Assembly: GCF_018449725.1 (NCBI RefSeq)
Contig: NZ_JAAVVC010000020.1
Coordinates: forward strand, 1 to 64,000
DNA from: Pseudomonas sp. dw_612
GTDB lineage: Bacteria > Pseudomonadota > Gammaproteobacteria > Pseudomonadales > Pseudomonadaceae
Reading direction: 5' to 3'
Length of the DNA stretch: 64,000 nucleotides
Shown here: one piece after another, positions 26,379-36,086 of the stretch
How positions within the stretch are numbered: position 1 is the stretch's first letter
How the letters are laid out: every line of letters begins with the position of its first letter
The notes under the pieces: model-generated
The model's database searches: none
What the model was told of the DNA's origin: nothing
What the model saw: the letters and a program-made list of their open reading frames with translations, nothing else
Translations under genes and position numbers: made by a program

Positions 26379-26475
26379 CTGTAGGCGCTGACGAGTGAAA
26401 CGAGGCTGCGATCTTTTAATTGTAAAAATCAAGATCAAAAGATCGCAGCCTCGTTTCACTCGTCAGCTCCTACAG
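26379..26475. repeat. Inverted repeat related to REP type B, argR-aotP gap
   Basis: An imperfect inverted repeat of about 40-bp arms (CGCTGACGAGTGAAACGAGG, then CTGCGATCTTTT) ends in the GTAGG/CCTAC boundary typical of type B REPs. The GACGAGTGAAACGAGG part replaces the usual CTGCCGAAGG. Confidence 0.75.
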
Positions 26476-26496
26476 GGTGCGTAACGGGAGTTCGGT

Positions 26497-27261
26497 TTAC
26501 TTCAGGCTGCCCGAGAGGAATTGCTGCAAGCGTTCAGACTGTGGATTAACCAGCACCTCACGCGGATTGCCGCTCTCTTCGACGATGCCTTTGTGCAGGA
26601 ACACCAGTTGGTTCGACACTTCACGGGCGAAGCCCATTTCGTGGGTCACCACCACCATGGTCCGGCCTTCCAGCGCCAGGGCCTGCATGACTTTCAGTAC
26701 ATCGCCCACCAGCTCCGGGTCGAGGGCCGAGGTTGGTTCGTCGAACAGCATCACCTCAGGTTCCATCGCCAGCGCACGGGCAATCGCCACACGCTGTTGT
26801 TCGCCGCCGGACATGTGGCCCGGGTAAGCATCTTTACGATGGGCCACGCCGACCTTGTTCAGGTAGTGCTCAGCCTTCTCGCGAGCTTCGACCTTGCTCA
26901 TGCCGAGCACATGCACCGGCGCTTCCATGATGTTTTCCAGCGCGGTCATGTGCGACCACAGGTTGAAATGCTGGAACACCATCGACAGGCGCGAACGCAT
27001 GCGCTGCAACTGTTTCGGGTCAGCCGCCTTCAGGGCGCCGTCCTTGTTCGAAACCAGTTTCAGCTCTTCGTTGTTGAGCAGGATCTTGCCCGCGTGCGGC
27101 TGCTCGAGCAGGTTGATGCAGCGCAGGAAAGTACTTTTGCCGGAGCCACTGGAGCCGATGATGCTGATCACATCGCCAGCCGCCGCTTTCAGGGACACGC
27201 CCTTGAGCACTTCGTGACTGCCATAGCGTTTATGCAGGTCTTGGACTTCAAGTTTGTACAT
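26497..27261 (-). CDS. aotP: Arginine/ornithine ABC transporter ATPase AotP
   Basis: The ATP-hydrolysing subunit of the Aot importer. The 254-residue protein has Walker A GSSGSGKST (about 39-47), the signature MSGGEQQRVAIARAL (about 158-172), Walker B VMLFDEPTSALDPE and the switch His in VVVTHEMGFA. The ATG at 27261 gives MYKLEVQDLHKRYG; an in-frame codon 15 nt upstream is less likely. It belongs to the aotJQMOP-argR cluster. Confidence 0.95.
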   Translation of the reverse strand: MYKLEVQDLHKRYGSHEVLKGVSLKAAAGDVISIIGSSGSGKSTFLRCINLLEQPHAGKILLNNEELKLVSNKDGALKAADPKQLQRMRSRLSMVFQHFNLWSHMTALENIMEAPVHVLGMSKVEAREKAEHYLNKVGVAHRKDAYPGHMSGGEQQRVAIARALAMEPEVMLFDEPTSALDPELVGDVLKVMQALALEGRTMVVVTHEMGFAREVSNQLVFLHKGIVEESGNPREVLVNPQSERLQQFLSGSLK

Positions 27262-27284
27262 GCGGTCGGTTCTCACAAAAACAG

Positions 27285-28397
27285 TCAGTCGTTGAGCAAG
27301 CGCCCGTGACGCAGCGCTTCGCGCCCCGCCACCTTGGCCAGCCAGAAACCGGGTTGGGCATAACGCAGCCGTTCAATGGCAAACAGCACCCCGGACGTAC
27401 CAGCACACACCGTGCTGACCCGATCCGCCAACGGATCGATCACTTCGAAAATCTCATCGCCGGCTTCAATCCATTCACCGGGTTTACGCAGGAAACTCAC
27501 CACACCGGGGTGCGGCGCGAACAACAATTCGGTGCCTTCGAACGGCATGCCTTCACAGGCTTCGTGTGCCGCTTTCGGCCATTCGCCGCTGATCAGGCCT
27601 TGTTCGGCGAGGAACGCCAGAATGCCTTCGGCCTGGAATTCAGCTTGCGGGCGACCGGTGTCAGCCTGACCACCCAATTCAATGGTGGTCGCCAGACACG
27701 CCAGTGGAATCTGCGCGTCCGGGAAGTGGCGCGACAAACGCAACCACGGCAGCGAACAGGCTTCGTCAAAGGAGCTGCCGCCGGAATCTTCCGCCAGCAA
27801 ACCCACCTTCACATCCAGGTGCGCGGCCAGCGAACGCCATTGCGGCCAGTGTTGCGGCAAGGCGTACATGTGCAACGCGGCTTCGGCGTCGCAATGCAAA
27901 TCCAGCACCACATCAGCGGTGCACGCATGGCTGAGCAAGACGCGCTGCATGCCTTGCAACTGACTGCTCGCCTCTGGCAATGCCGCCAGATGATCGCTCA
28001 TGGCCTGACGGATAAGGCGGATGTTGGCATGCGGATCATCGCCCAAGTGCCCATCGAGCTGAGCGGTCACTGGCGCGCTGAGCTCGACGAAATCCCGGTT
28101 GAAGTTCTTGCCGCTGCCCGCCTCGAAACGACCTTGGTGGTTGCCTTGCAGCAATTGACCGAGGCCCAGCGGATTGGCCACCGGCACCAGCTCGATCACG
28201 CCGTTGAGCAAGCCTTGGGCTTCGAGTTCAGTCAGGCGCTTTTTCAGCTCCCAGGCGGTGCGCATACCCGGCAATTCATCGGCGTGCAGGCTGGCCTGGA
28301 TGTAGGCCTTGCGCTCGCCAGAACCAAAGCGGAACACCGAAATCTGGCGTTCGCTGCCCAGGTGGCTCCACGGCAATGAGTGATCGATGCGTTCCAT
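27285..28397 (-). CDS. aotO: AotO, succinylglutamate desuccinylase/aspartoacylase-like
   Basis: A 370-residue putative zinc hydrolase with SLHADELPGM (His and Glu ligands, about 37-46) and VVLDLHCDAE (third His ligand, about 168). The C-terminal beta domain of the AstE/ASPA family ends in SGVLFAIERLRYAQPG. In P. aeruginosa aotO sits in the transporter operon, but it is not known to be needed for transport. The substrate is unknown; the context suggests an acyl-amino acid or other arginine-related compound. Confidence 0.9.
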   Translation of the reverse strand: MERIDHSLPWSHLGSERQISVFRFGSGERKAYIQASLHADELPGMRTAWELKKRLTELEAQGLLNGVIELVPVANPLGLGQLLQGNHQGRFEAGSGKNFNRDFVELSAPVTAQLDGHLGDDPHANIRLIRQAMSDHLAALPEASSQLQGMQRVLLSHACTADVVLDLHCDAEAALHMYALPQHWPQWRSLAAHLDVKVGLLAEDSGGSSFDEACSLPWLRLSRHFPDAQIPLACLATTIELGGQADTGRPQAEFQAEGILAFLAEQGLISGEWPKAAHEACEGMPFEGTELLFAPHPGVVSFLRKPGEWIEAGDEIFEVIDPLADRVSTVCAGTSGVLFAIERLRYAQPGFWLAKVAGREALRHGRLLND

Positions 28398-28398
28398 A

Positions 28399-29097
28399 TC
28401 AGTGCTTCCGCGGGGCCATGTAGCCCAGCCAGCGGCGCTCGGCCAGTTTGAACAGCTTCACCAGAATGAAGGTCAGGCACAGGTAGAACACGCCGGCGGT
28501 GATGTACGCCTCGAACGGCAAGTAGAACTGGGCGTTGACCGTGCGTGCGGCGCCGGTGATGTCGATCAGGGTCACGATGGACGCCAGACTGGTGGTCTGC
28601 AGCATCATGATCACTTCGTTGCTGTACTGCGGCAGCGCCCGGCGCAGGGCCGACGGCAACAGAATGCGTTTGTACATTTTGTAGCGCGACATGCCCATGG
28701 CCTTGGCCGCTTCGATCTCGCCATTCGGCGTAGCGCGCAGGCTGCCGGCGATGATTTCGGCGGTGTAGGCGCTGGTGTTGATCGCGAAGGCCAGGCACGC
28801 ACAGAACGTTGCGCTGGACAGCCACGGCCACAGGAAGCTTTCACGCACCGCTTCGAATTGCGCCAAACCGTAGTAGATCAAAAACAGCTGCACCAGCATC
28901 GGCGTGCCGCGAATCACGTAGGTGAACAGCCAGGCCGACATGTTGACGACGGCGTTCTTGGAGACGCGCATCAGCCCCAACGGCAGGGCCGCCAGCAGAC
29001 CGAAAAACAGCGACAGCGCGAGCAATTTGAGGGTGGTCACCAGGCCGCCGAAGTACAGCGGCAGGGACTCCCAAATGACGTTGTAGTCGAAGATCAT
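28399..29097 (-). CDS. aotM: Arginine/ornithine ABC permease AotM
   Basis: A 232-residue inner-membrane permease of the HisM/GlnP type. It has about five membrane helices and the EAA loop AGSLRATPNGEIEAAKAMGM (about residues 110-130) that docks the ATPase. It overlaps aotQ by 4 bp and precedes aotO by one base, so translation is probably coupled. Confidence 0.94.
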   Translation of the reverse strand: MIFDYNVIWESLPLYFGGLVTTLKLLALSLFFGLLAALPLGLMRVSKNAVVNMSAWLFTYVIRGTPMLVQLFLIYYGLAQFEAVRESFLWPWLSSATFCACLAFAINTSAYTAEIIAGSLRATPNGEIEAAKAMGMSRYKMYKRILLPSALRRALPQYSNEVIMMLQTTSLASIVTLIDITGAARTVNAQFYLPFEAYITAGVFYLCLTFILVKLFKLAERRWLGYMAPRKH

Positions 29098-29783
29098 AGA
29101 TCAGCCGCCCTTACGCCTACCGAGTAGCGCTTCTCAAGGTGACGCAATGCCAGCAACGACACACTGGTGATCACCAGGTACATCGCCGCCACTGCGAGGA
29201 AGAAGGTGAAAGGCTCGCGAGTGGCGTCTGCCGCCTGCTTGGCCTTGAACATCATGTCTTGCAGACCGACCACTGAAATCAGCGCGGTGGCCTTGGTCAA
29301 CACCAGCCAGTTGTTGGTGAAACCCGGAATCGCCAGACGAATCATCTGCGGGACCAACACCCGGAAGAACACCTGAAAACTGCTCATGCCGTAGGCCATG
29401 CCGGCTTCTGCCTGACCTTTGGGGATCGCCATGAAGGCGCCACGGAAGGTTTCCGACAGGTACGCACCGAAGATGAAGCCCAGGGTGCCGATACCGGCGG
29501 CCAATGGGTTCAGGTCGATGTAGTCGTCAAAGCCGAGCATCGGTGCGACGCGGTTGAGCAGGTCCTGACCACCGTAGAAAATCAGCAGGATCAGTACCAG
29601 GTCGGGAATGCCGCGAATCACCGTGGAATACAGATCGCCCAGCCAGGCCAGCCAGCGAATCGGGGACAGACGCAGCGAAACGCCGATCAGCCCCAGAACG
29701 ATGGCCAAGACCATGGACGACAAGGCGAGCTGAAGCGTCAACCATGCGCCATCGAGGATGACAGCCCCGTAGCCTTTCAACAT
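29094..29783 (-). CDS. aotQ: Arginine/ornithine ABC permease AotQ
   Basis: The second permease subunit, 229 residues, HisQ-like, starting MLKGYGAVILDGAWLTLQLA. The EAA loop is FMAIPKGQAEAGMAYGMSSF (about 130-150). It pairs with AotM to form the membrane channel. It follows aotJ by about 90 bp. Confidence 0.94.
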   Translation of the reverse strand: MLKGYGAVILDGAWLTLQLALSSMVLAIVLGLIGVSLRLSPIRWLAWLGDLYSTVIRGIPDLVLILLIFYGGQDLLNRVAPMLGFDDYIDLNPLAAGIGTLGFIFGAYLSETFRGAFMAIPKGQAEAGMAYGMSSFQVFFRVLVPQMIRLAIPGFTNNWLVLTKATALISVVGLQDMMFKAKQAADATREPFTFFLAVAAMYLVITSVSLLALRHLEKRYSVGVRAADL

Positions 29784-29874
29784 GATTCAGGTCCTCGAAA
29801 GTTGGGATGAAAAAATGGCGCAAACCTCAGAGATCCTGTTGCTTGCGCCATTTCGGACTTGTCGCTGGGACGTG

Positions 29875-30648
29875 TTACTTGCCGTAGATATCGAAGGCGA
29901 AGTACTTGTCCTGGATTTGCTTGTACTTGCCGTTCTCGCGAATGGCAGCGATCGCACCGTTGATCTTGTCTTTCAGCGCGTCACCCTTGCGAACGGCGAT
30001 GCCTACGCCGTCGCCGAAGTATTTGACGTCGGTGAAGGCCGGGCCAACGAAGGCGAAACCTTTGCCAGCGTCGGTTTTCAGGAAACCGTCATCCAGCAGC
30101 GTAGCGTCTGCCACGGTGCCGTCGAGGCGGCCGGCGGCCACGTCGAGGTAGATTTCGTTCTGCGAACCGTAAGGCTTGATCTCGGCACCCAGCGGGGCCA
30201 GGACTTCGCGGGCGAAACGCTCGTGGATCGAACCACGTTGTACGCCGATGTTCTTGCCCTTGAGCTCGGCCAGACCTTCGCTGACCTGGGTGCCGGCCTT
30301 CATGACCAGGCGCGCCGGGGTGTTGTAGTACTTGTTGGTGAAGTCCACGGACTTCTTGCGATCTTCAGTGATCGACATGGACGACAGGATCGCGTCGATC
30401 TTGCGCACTTTGAGCGCCGGGATCAGACCGTCGAACTCTTGCTCGACCCAGACGCACTTGACCTGCATCTGCTCGCACAGGGCGTTGCCGATATCGTAGT
30501 CGAAACCAACGATGCTGCCGTCCGGTGCCTTGGAGGCGAACGGAGGGTAAGCCGCTTCGATACCGATCTTCAGGGGTTTTTCATCGGCGAAGGTCGGCAG
30601 GGACAGCACGGACAGTGCCAGGGCGCCAAGCAGCACAAGTTTCTTCAT
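29875..30648 (-). CDS. aotJ: Arginine/ornithine periplasmic binding protein AotJ
   Basis: The 257-residue solute-binding protein of the Aot importer. Signal peptide MKKLVLLGALALSVLSLPTFA is cleaved before DEKPLKIGIEAAYPPFAS. The family markers DGSIVGFDYDIGNALCEQ and ILSSMSITEDRKKSVDFTNK follow. It is the first gene of the leftward aot-argR operon. An ArgR half-site lies about 170 bp upstream. Confidence 0.95.
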   Translation of the reverse strand: MKKLVLLGALALSVLSLPTFADEKPLKIGIEAAYPPFASKAPDGSIVGFDYDIGNALCEQMQVKCVWVEQEFDGLIPALKVRKIDAILSSMSITEDRKKSVDFTNKYYNTPARLVMKAGTQVSEGLAELKGKNIGVQRGSIHERFAREVLAPLGAEIKPYGSQNEIYLDVAAGRLDGTVADATLLDDGFLKTDAGKGFAFVGPAFTDVKYFGDGVGIAVRKGDALKDKINGAIAAIRENGKYKQIQDKYFAFDIYGK

Positions 30649-30785
30649 CTTGGGACTCCATCGGTAAAGGGCAAAAACGGCAGAGTGAGCACAAGCCCAA
30701 TATGCGAATGGGTTAAACGGGAAAGCGGTGCTGCGTCCTAAGAAACCCGCGCTGATTTCAACGCGAGCGACGACGAGCGAGTGAT

Positions 30786-30832
30786 CGGCATTCTAACGAC
30801 AGGCCCGAAGCCGATATTTCTTCAATGCGACA
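30786..30832 (-). promoter_or_regulatory. Candidate ArgR site upstream of aotJ
   Basis: On the minus strand TGTCGCATTGAAGAAA (30817-30832) matches TGTCGC-N8-AA. A weaker half-site TGTCGTTAGAATGCCG lies at 30786-30801 in the same orientation, 31 bp away. This suits arginine-dependent expression of the aot operon. The rest of the gap to 31133 shows no gene. Confidence 0.6.
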
Positions 30833-31132
30833 ACAAATTACAGATGCACTGAGAAAGGCACTTGGGCACGTTGACAGCCTTGCAATTTCATGCAAGAGCA
30901 AAAGATTGTGAACCGATCTATACTGCAAATTGCGGGCCTATTATTGGCAAAGCCTTCTAATCCGGCAAGCGTAGCGTGGTGTCTTATTTTTCATGGGCGC
31001 TGGAGAGGCTCTGAAACGGGGCTTGGCGTTTCTCAATGCCCCGTCGCCGGGCGTAGGGTTACACATTCAGTTACTTTCATGACGACGGGTAACAGTGGGA
31101 AATGACCTACAGGTGATACCGATAATTATTGG

Positions 31133-31231
31133 TTGAAGATCAACATCAAAAGATCGCAGCCTTCGGCAGCTCCTACGCCAAGCACATTCCGTGTAGGAGC
31201 TGCCGAAGGCTGCGATCTTTTGATCTTCAAC
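31133..31231. repeat. REP doublet, type B
   Basis: Inverted copies of GTAGGAGCTGCCGAAGGCTG extended by CGATCTTTTGATCTTCAA, with a spacer of about 20 bp, downstream of acsA. Confidence 0.85.
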
Positions 31232-31234
31232 AAC

Positions 31235-31272
31235 AAAAAGCCCCACCAGGCTCAACACCTGGCAGGGCTTCC
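31235..31272 (-). terminator. Terminator of acsA
   Basis: On the minus strand AGCCCTGCCAGG pairs with CCTGGTGGGGCT and is followed by TTTTTG, 17 bp after the acsA stop. Confidence 0.8.
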
Positions 31273-31289
31273 ATGACTCAGGCCGACGC

Positions 31290-33245
<1,956 letters not shown>

Positions 33246-33660
33246 CTTTCTTACCTCGGTGGAATAGTTGTTTTTGTATGGCCCTGTTGTAGCCGGGCCG
33301 GGCCTATAGAACCATTCGACGATGGTAGTAACAAGCCCCTACAAATAGCCCTGGTTACCCCCGCTGACCGCTCAACCCCACGCAATCCGGGCCTCCCCAC
33401 CCCCGTAGGAGCTGGCGAAGCCTGCGATCTTTTGATCTTCAACGCGATTGTTACGCAAATGGCGAAAGGTGTTTATCAAAACCATGGGTATATGAATGTA
33501 ACCCCCACGCCTAAAATCAGCCTCGCCAACAAGGCAAACCTGATTAACCAAGTTGCAGCCCCCACGAAGGCAGTTAATCAAACAACCCAGTACTGAAGTT
33601 CCACACGCAATCCCAAAAAGATTGCGTGATCCCTCACGACTTTAGAAAGGTAAATTTTAA
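33246..33660. other. Intergenic region with acsA promoter side
   Basis: A 415-bp stretch holding a single half REP of type B (33404-33442) and otherwise no clear element. A 45-codon frame at 33459-33596 has no ribosome site and I do not call it a gene. An AGAAAGG ribosome site for the next gene lies at its right end. Confidence 0.4.
33404..33442 (+). repeat. Single REP, type B
   Basis: One unpaired copy reading GTAGGAGCTGGCGAAGCCTG and then CGATCTTTTGATC; the mate is missing. Confidence 0.7.
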
Positions 33661-33924
33661 ATGAAAGCTTTATTAGTTCTGGCCCTCAGCAGCCTGTGCT
33701 TAAACGCCATGGCAGACGAGGTTCCGACTGATGTCGCGCAGCAGCAACCCGCGGTAGAGGAATACACTTACTCCACCCACCTGGACATCGCCAACATTGT
33801 GTCCATGAGCGAAGTTCCGAATGTGTGCGAAGTGGTTCCGATGAAAATGGAATACGACGACTCCAAAGGTCAACGTCACATCCTGCGTTATAGCGTCATG
33901 GGCAATGGCTGCTCTAACGGTTAA
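33661..33924 (+). CDS. Small secreted DUF2790 protein
   Basis: An 87-residue protein with a signal peptide (MKALLVLALSSLCLNAMA) and the DUF2790 pattern: YTYSTHLDIANIVSMS, a Cys in PNVCEVVP, MEYDDSKGQRHILRYSVMGNGC. The two Cys could form a disulfide in the periplasm. Such genes are abundant in pseudomonads and often respond to copper or stress, but no molecular role is known to me. An AGAAAGG site precedes the ATG. The next small secreted gene follows by 25 bp on the same strand. Confidence 0.85.
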   Translation: MKALLVLALSSLCLNAMADEVPTDVAQQQPAVEEYTYSTHLDIANIVSMSEVPNVCEVVPMKMEYDDSKGQRHILRYSVMGNGCSNG

Positions 33925-33949
33925 TCCGCCACACACTTGGAGTAATAAG

Positions 33950-34147
33950 ATGAAAACCAGGCTGATCCTCGCCATGACCCTTTCCGTACTCGCCGCCAGC
34001 GCTTTCGCCGCGGATGGCTACGATCACACCGGCTCGGCCACTTTTACCAACGACGCGCCGGTCGCGGCTGACGGTGCTGATCACGTCGGCGCTGCCAAAG
34101 TCGCCGCCGACGGTGCCGATCACGTAGGTGCCGCCCGTTTCAGCTGA
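33950..34147 (+). CDS. Small secreted protein with three DGxDHxG repeats
   Basis: A 65-residue protein. Residues 1-20 (MKTRLILAMTLSVLAASAFA) are a signal peptide. The mature 45 residues consist of three copies of an 11- to 13-residue unit: DGYDHTGSATF, DGADHVGAAKV and DGADHVGAARF. The last two are separated only by AA and are nearly identical in DNA. The Asp/His-rich repeats could bind metal. A GGAGTAATAAG stretch serves as ribosome site. Likely co-transcribed with the DUF2790 gene and followed by a hairpin. Confidence 0.75.
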   Translation: MKTRLILAMTLSVLAASAFAADGYDHTGSATFTNDAPVAADGADHVGAAKVAADGADHVGAARFS

Positions 34148-34165
34148 TGGCTGAGCGTGACATTA

Positions 34166-34188
34166 AGGCCCGGCTTCGGTCGGGCCTA
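34166..34188 (+). terminator. Hairpin after the small secreted genes
   Basis: AGGCCCG / CGGGCCT with a GCTTCGGT loop; only a weak T-run follows. Confidence 0.6.
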
Positions 34189-34221
34189 GTTGTGTCTCAG
34201 GCCACCGAAAAGCACCTTGAA

Positions 34222-34422
34222 ACACAACATGTAGTGAAAAACGTGGTTTTTTGGCTATTTTTTGAACAAAAATATTGCCCACAAAAAATTATGAAAAAAA
34301 ATCTTCACCCCCGATTTCCTTCCAAAGCCCTGTAAACCCTCGTTCCGACCCAAAGACCTCCCCTCGCCAACCGTTCTCAGTGCCATTTCGTCGCACCACA
34401 GCCCTGTTTTTTTCCCTATAAT
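34222..34422 (+). promoter_or_regulatory. Candidate NrdR box and -10 for nrdB
   Basis: ACACAACATGTAGTGA at 34222-34237 resembles the NrdR box (ACACWATATATWGTGT) at 13 of 16 positions; no second box was found at the usual spacing. A perfect TATAAT lies at 34417-34422 but has no good -35. The distance between the two makes a link uncertain. Confidence 0.3.
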
Positions 34423-34656
34423 GCGGCCTTAAACGGGCCTGCAATATTCCCTTACAGGGAAAAGCAGCCAGTCCGACGCCCCACGCAGAAGCGATTCACT
34501 TTCTCTGCGCCCATCGGCGGCTCGGCGCCGTAAAAAATTTCTGTTTTTGCCTGCGGTAGCTGCAATTACATTTTCCTTAGATCCAACGCGGCCAGTACGA
34601 CCGTGTGACAAACCATCACATGGGCAATCTGGCCCTCACGCAGGAGACGACACGTC

Positions 34657-35907
34657 ATGCTGAGCTGGGACGAATTCGACAAAGAAGACACGGGCGAAGT
34701 GGCAGTAAAAGGCGCAAACGCCGGCCACGCGACTGAAGCCAACATGGACCGCCTCGACACCGCCGGCGGTGTTGCCGCCCAAGAAGCACGTGCCGTGACC
34801 GCCACCGACTCCGCCGCGATCGCTCGTGCCAAGGCTGCCTTGGACAACCTCGACATCGCCGAAGGCCTGGCTGAACTCGAAGGCGCCTCCGCCCGTGTCG
34901 CTGTCGACGAAAAGCGCATGATCAACTGCCGCGCCGACCTCAACCAACTCGTACCGTTCAAGTACGACTGGGCCTGGCAGAAATACCTGGACGGTTGCGC
35001 AAACCACTGGATGCCGCAAGAAGTCAACATGACCGCCGACATCGCCCTCTGGAAAGACCCGGAAGGCCTGACCGACGACGAACGCCGCATCGTCATGCGC
35101 AACCTCGGCTTCTTCTCCACCGCCGACTCCCTGGTTGCCAACAACCTCGTCCTGGCCGTGTACCGCCTGATCACCAACCCGGAATGCCGCCAGTACATCC
35201 TGCGCCAGGCTTTCGAAGAAGCGATCCACACCCACGCCTACCAGTACTGCATCGAATCCCTGGCCATGGATGAAGGCGAAATCTTCAACATGTACCACGA
35301 GATCCCATCGGTCGCGAAAAAAGCCACCTGGGGCCTGAAATACACCCGTTCGATCTCCGATCCGAAGTTCGAAACCGGCACCGTCGAAACCGACAAAGAA
35401 CTGCTGCGCAACCTGATCGCCTACTACTGCGTCCTGGAAGGCATCTTCTTCTACTGCGGCTTCACCCAAATCCTCTCCATGGGCCGCCGCAACAAAATGA
35501 CCGGCGTCGCCGAGCAGTTCCAATACATCCTGCGCGACGAATCCATGCACCTGAACTTCGGCATCGACGTGATCAACCAGATCAAAATCGAAAACCCGCA
35601 CTTGTGGGATGCTGAGATGAAGGAAGAAGCCTCGCAGATGATTCTGCAGGGGACTCAGCTTGAGATTGAATACGCACGGGATACCATGCCTCGTGGGGTG
35701 TTGGGGATGAATGCGGCGATGATGGAGGACTACCTCAAGTTTATTGCTAACCGTCGTTTGTCGCAGATTGGTCTTAAAGAAGAGTATCCAGGGACGACTA
35801 ACCCGTTCCCTTGGATGAGCGAGATTATGGACTTGAAGAAAGAGAAGAATTTCTTTGAGACGCGGGTTATTGAGTATCAGACTGGTGGGGCGCTTAGCTG
35901 GGATTGA
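34657..35907 (+). CDS. nrdB: Class Ia ribonucleotide reductase, small subunit NrdB
   Basis: NrdB holds the di-iron tyrosyl radical used by NrdA to make deoxynucleotides. The 416-residue protein has an extended, Ala-rich N-terminus (about 85 residues) and then the ferritin-like core. Iron ligands can be seen in FFSTADSLVANN, QAFEEAIHTHAY (Glu, Glu, His) and LRDESMHLNFG. The C-terminus ends GGALSWD, a peptide that docks on NrdA. Codons up to about 35600 end almost always in C; after that, to the end, G/T-ending codons dominate, an abrupt change within one gene. nrdA is not in the window. Confidence 0.95.
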   Translation: MLSWDEFDKEDTGEVAVKGANAGHATEANMDRLDTAGGVAAQEARAVTATDSAAIARAKAALDNLDIAEGLAELEGASARVAVDEKRMINCRADLNQLVPFKYDWAWQKYLDGCANHWMPQEVNMTADIALWKDPEGLTDDERRIVMRNLGFFSTADSLVANNLVLAVYRLITNPECRQYILRQAFEEAIHTHAYQYCIESLAMDEGEIFNMYHEIPSVAKKATWGLKYTRSISDPKFETGTVETDKELLRNLIAYYCVLEGIFFYCGFTQILSMGRRNKMTGVAEQFQYILRDESMHLNFGIDVINQIKIENPHLWDAEMKEEASQMILQGTQLEIEYARDTMPRGVLGMNAAMMEDYLKFIANRRLSQIGLKEEYPGTTNPFPWMSEIMDLKKEKNFFETRVIEYQTGGALSWD

Positions 35908-35922
35908 TTTCTCAACTATTTT

Positions 35923-35957
35923 AAAAAAGGTGCTACCTCAGGTAGCACCTTTTTTTT
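35923..35957 (+). terminator. Terminator of nrdB
   Basis: AAAAAAGGTGCTACC / GGTAGCACCTTTTTT with a 3-nt loop; the T-run reaches eight. Nearly symmetrical, so it could act on both strands. Accessory DNA begins after it. Confidence 0.9.
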
Positions 35958-36086
35958 GTATTTAAAAAAGCTTCAGTCTAGACATAAAATCAATGCACCA
36001 GTATCTTCTAAAGCTCACAGCCTTCCAAAATTACGCGTTTATGACTTAACAATTTGTCGAACTGTAACCACTGGGAATTTGGATAA

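Larger units (their letters stand above)
34148..34656. other. AT-rich leader region of nrdB
   Basis: A 509-bp gap. Near the left is a hairpin terminator, then a strongly AT-rich tract (34240-34330), then a TATAAT box at 34417-34422. The rest up to nrdB has no gene that I can support. nrdA, which often precedes nrdB, is not here. Confidence 0.45.

Noticed and set aside
33459..33596. A 45-codon frame beginning MAKGVYQNHG
   Set aside because: There is no ribosome site, and the frame directly follows a half REP; nothing supports expression.
34148..34656. Expected nrdA upstream of nrdB
   Set aside because: The 509-bp gap holds no coding frame related to NrdA, and the genes to the left are small secreted proteins. 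nrdA must be elsewhere.
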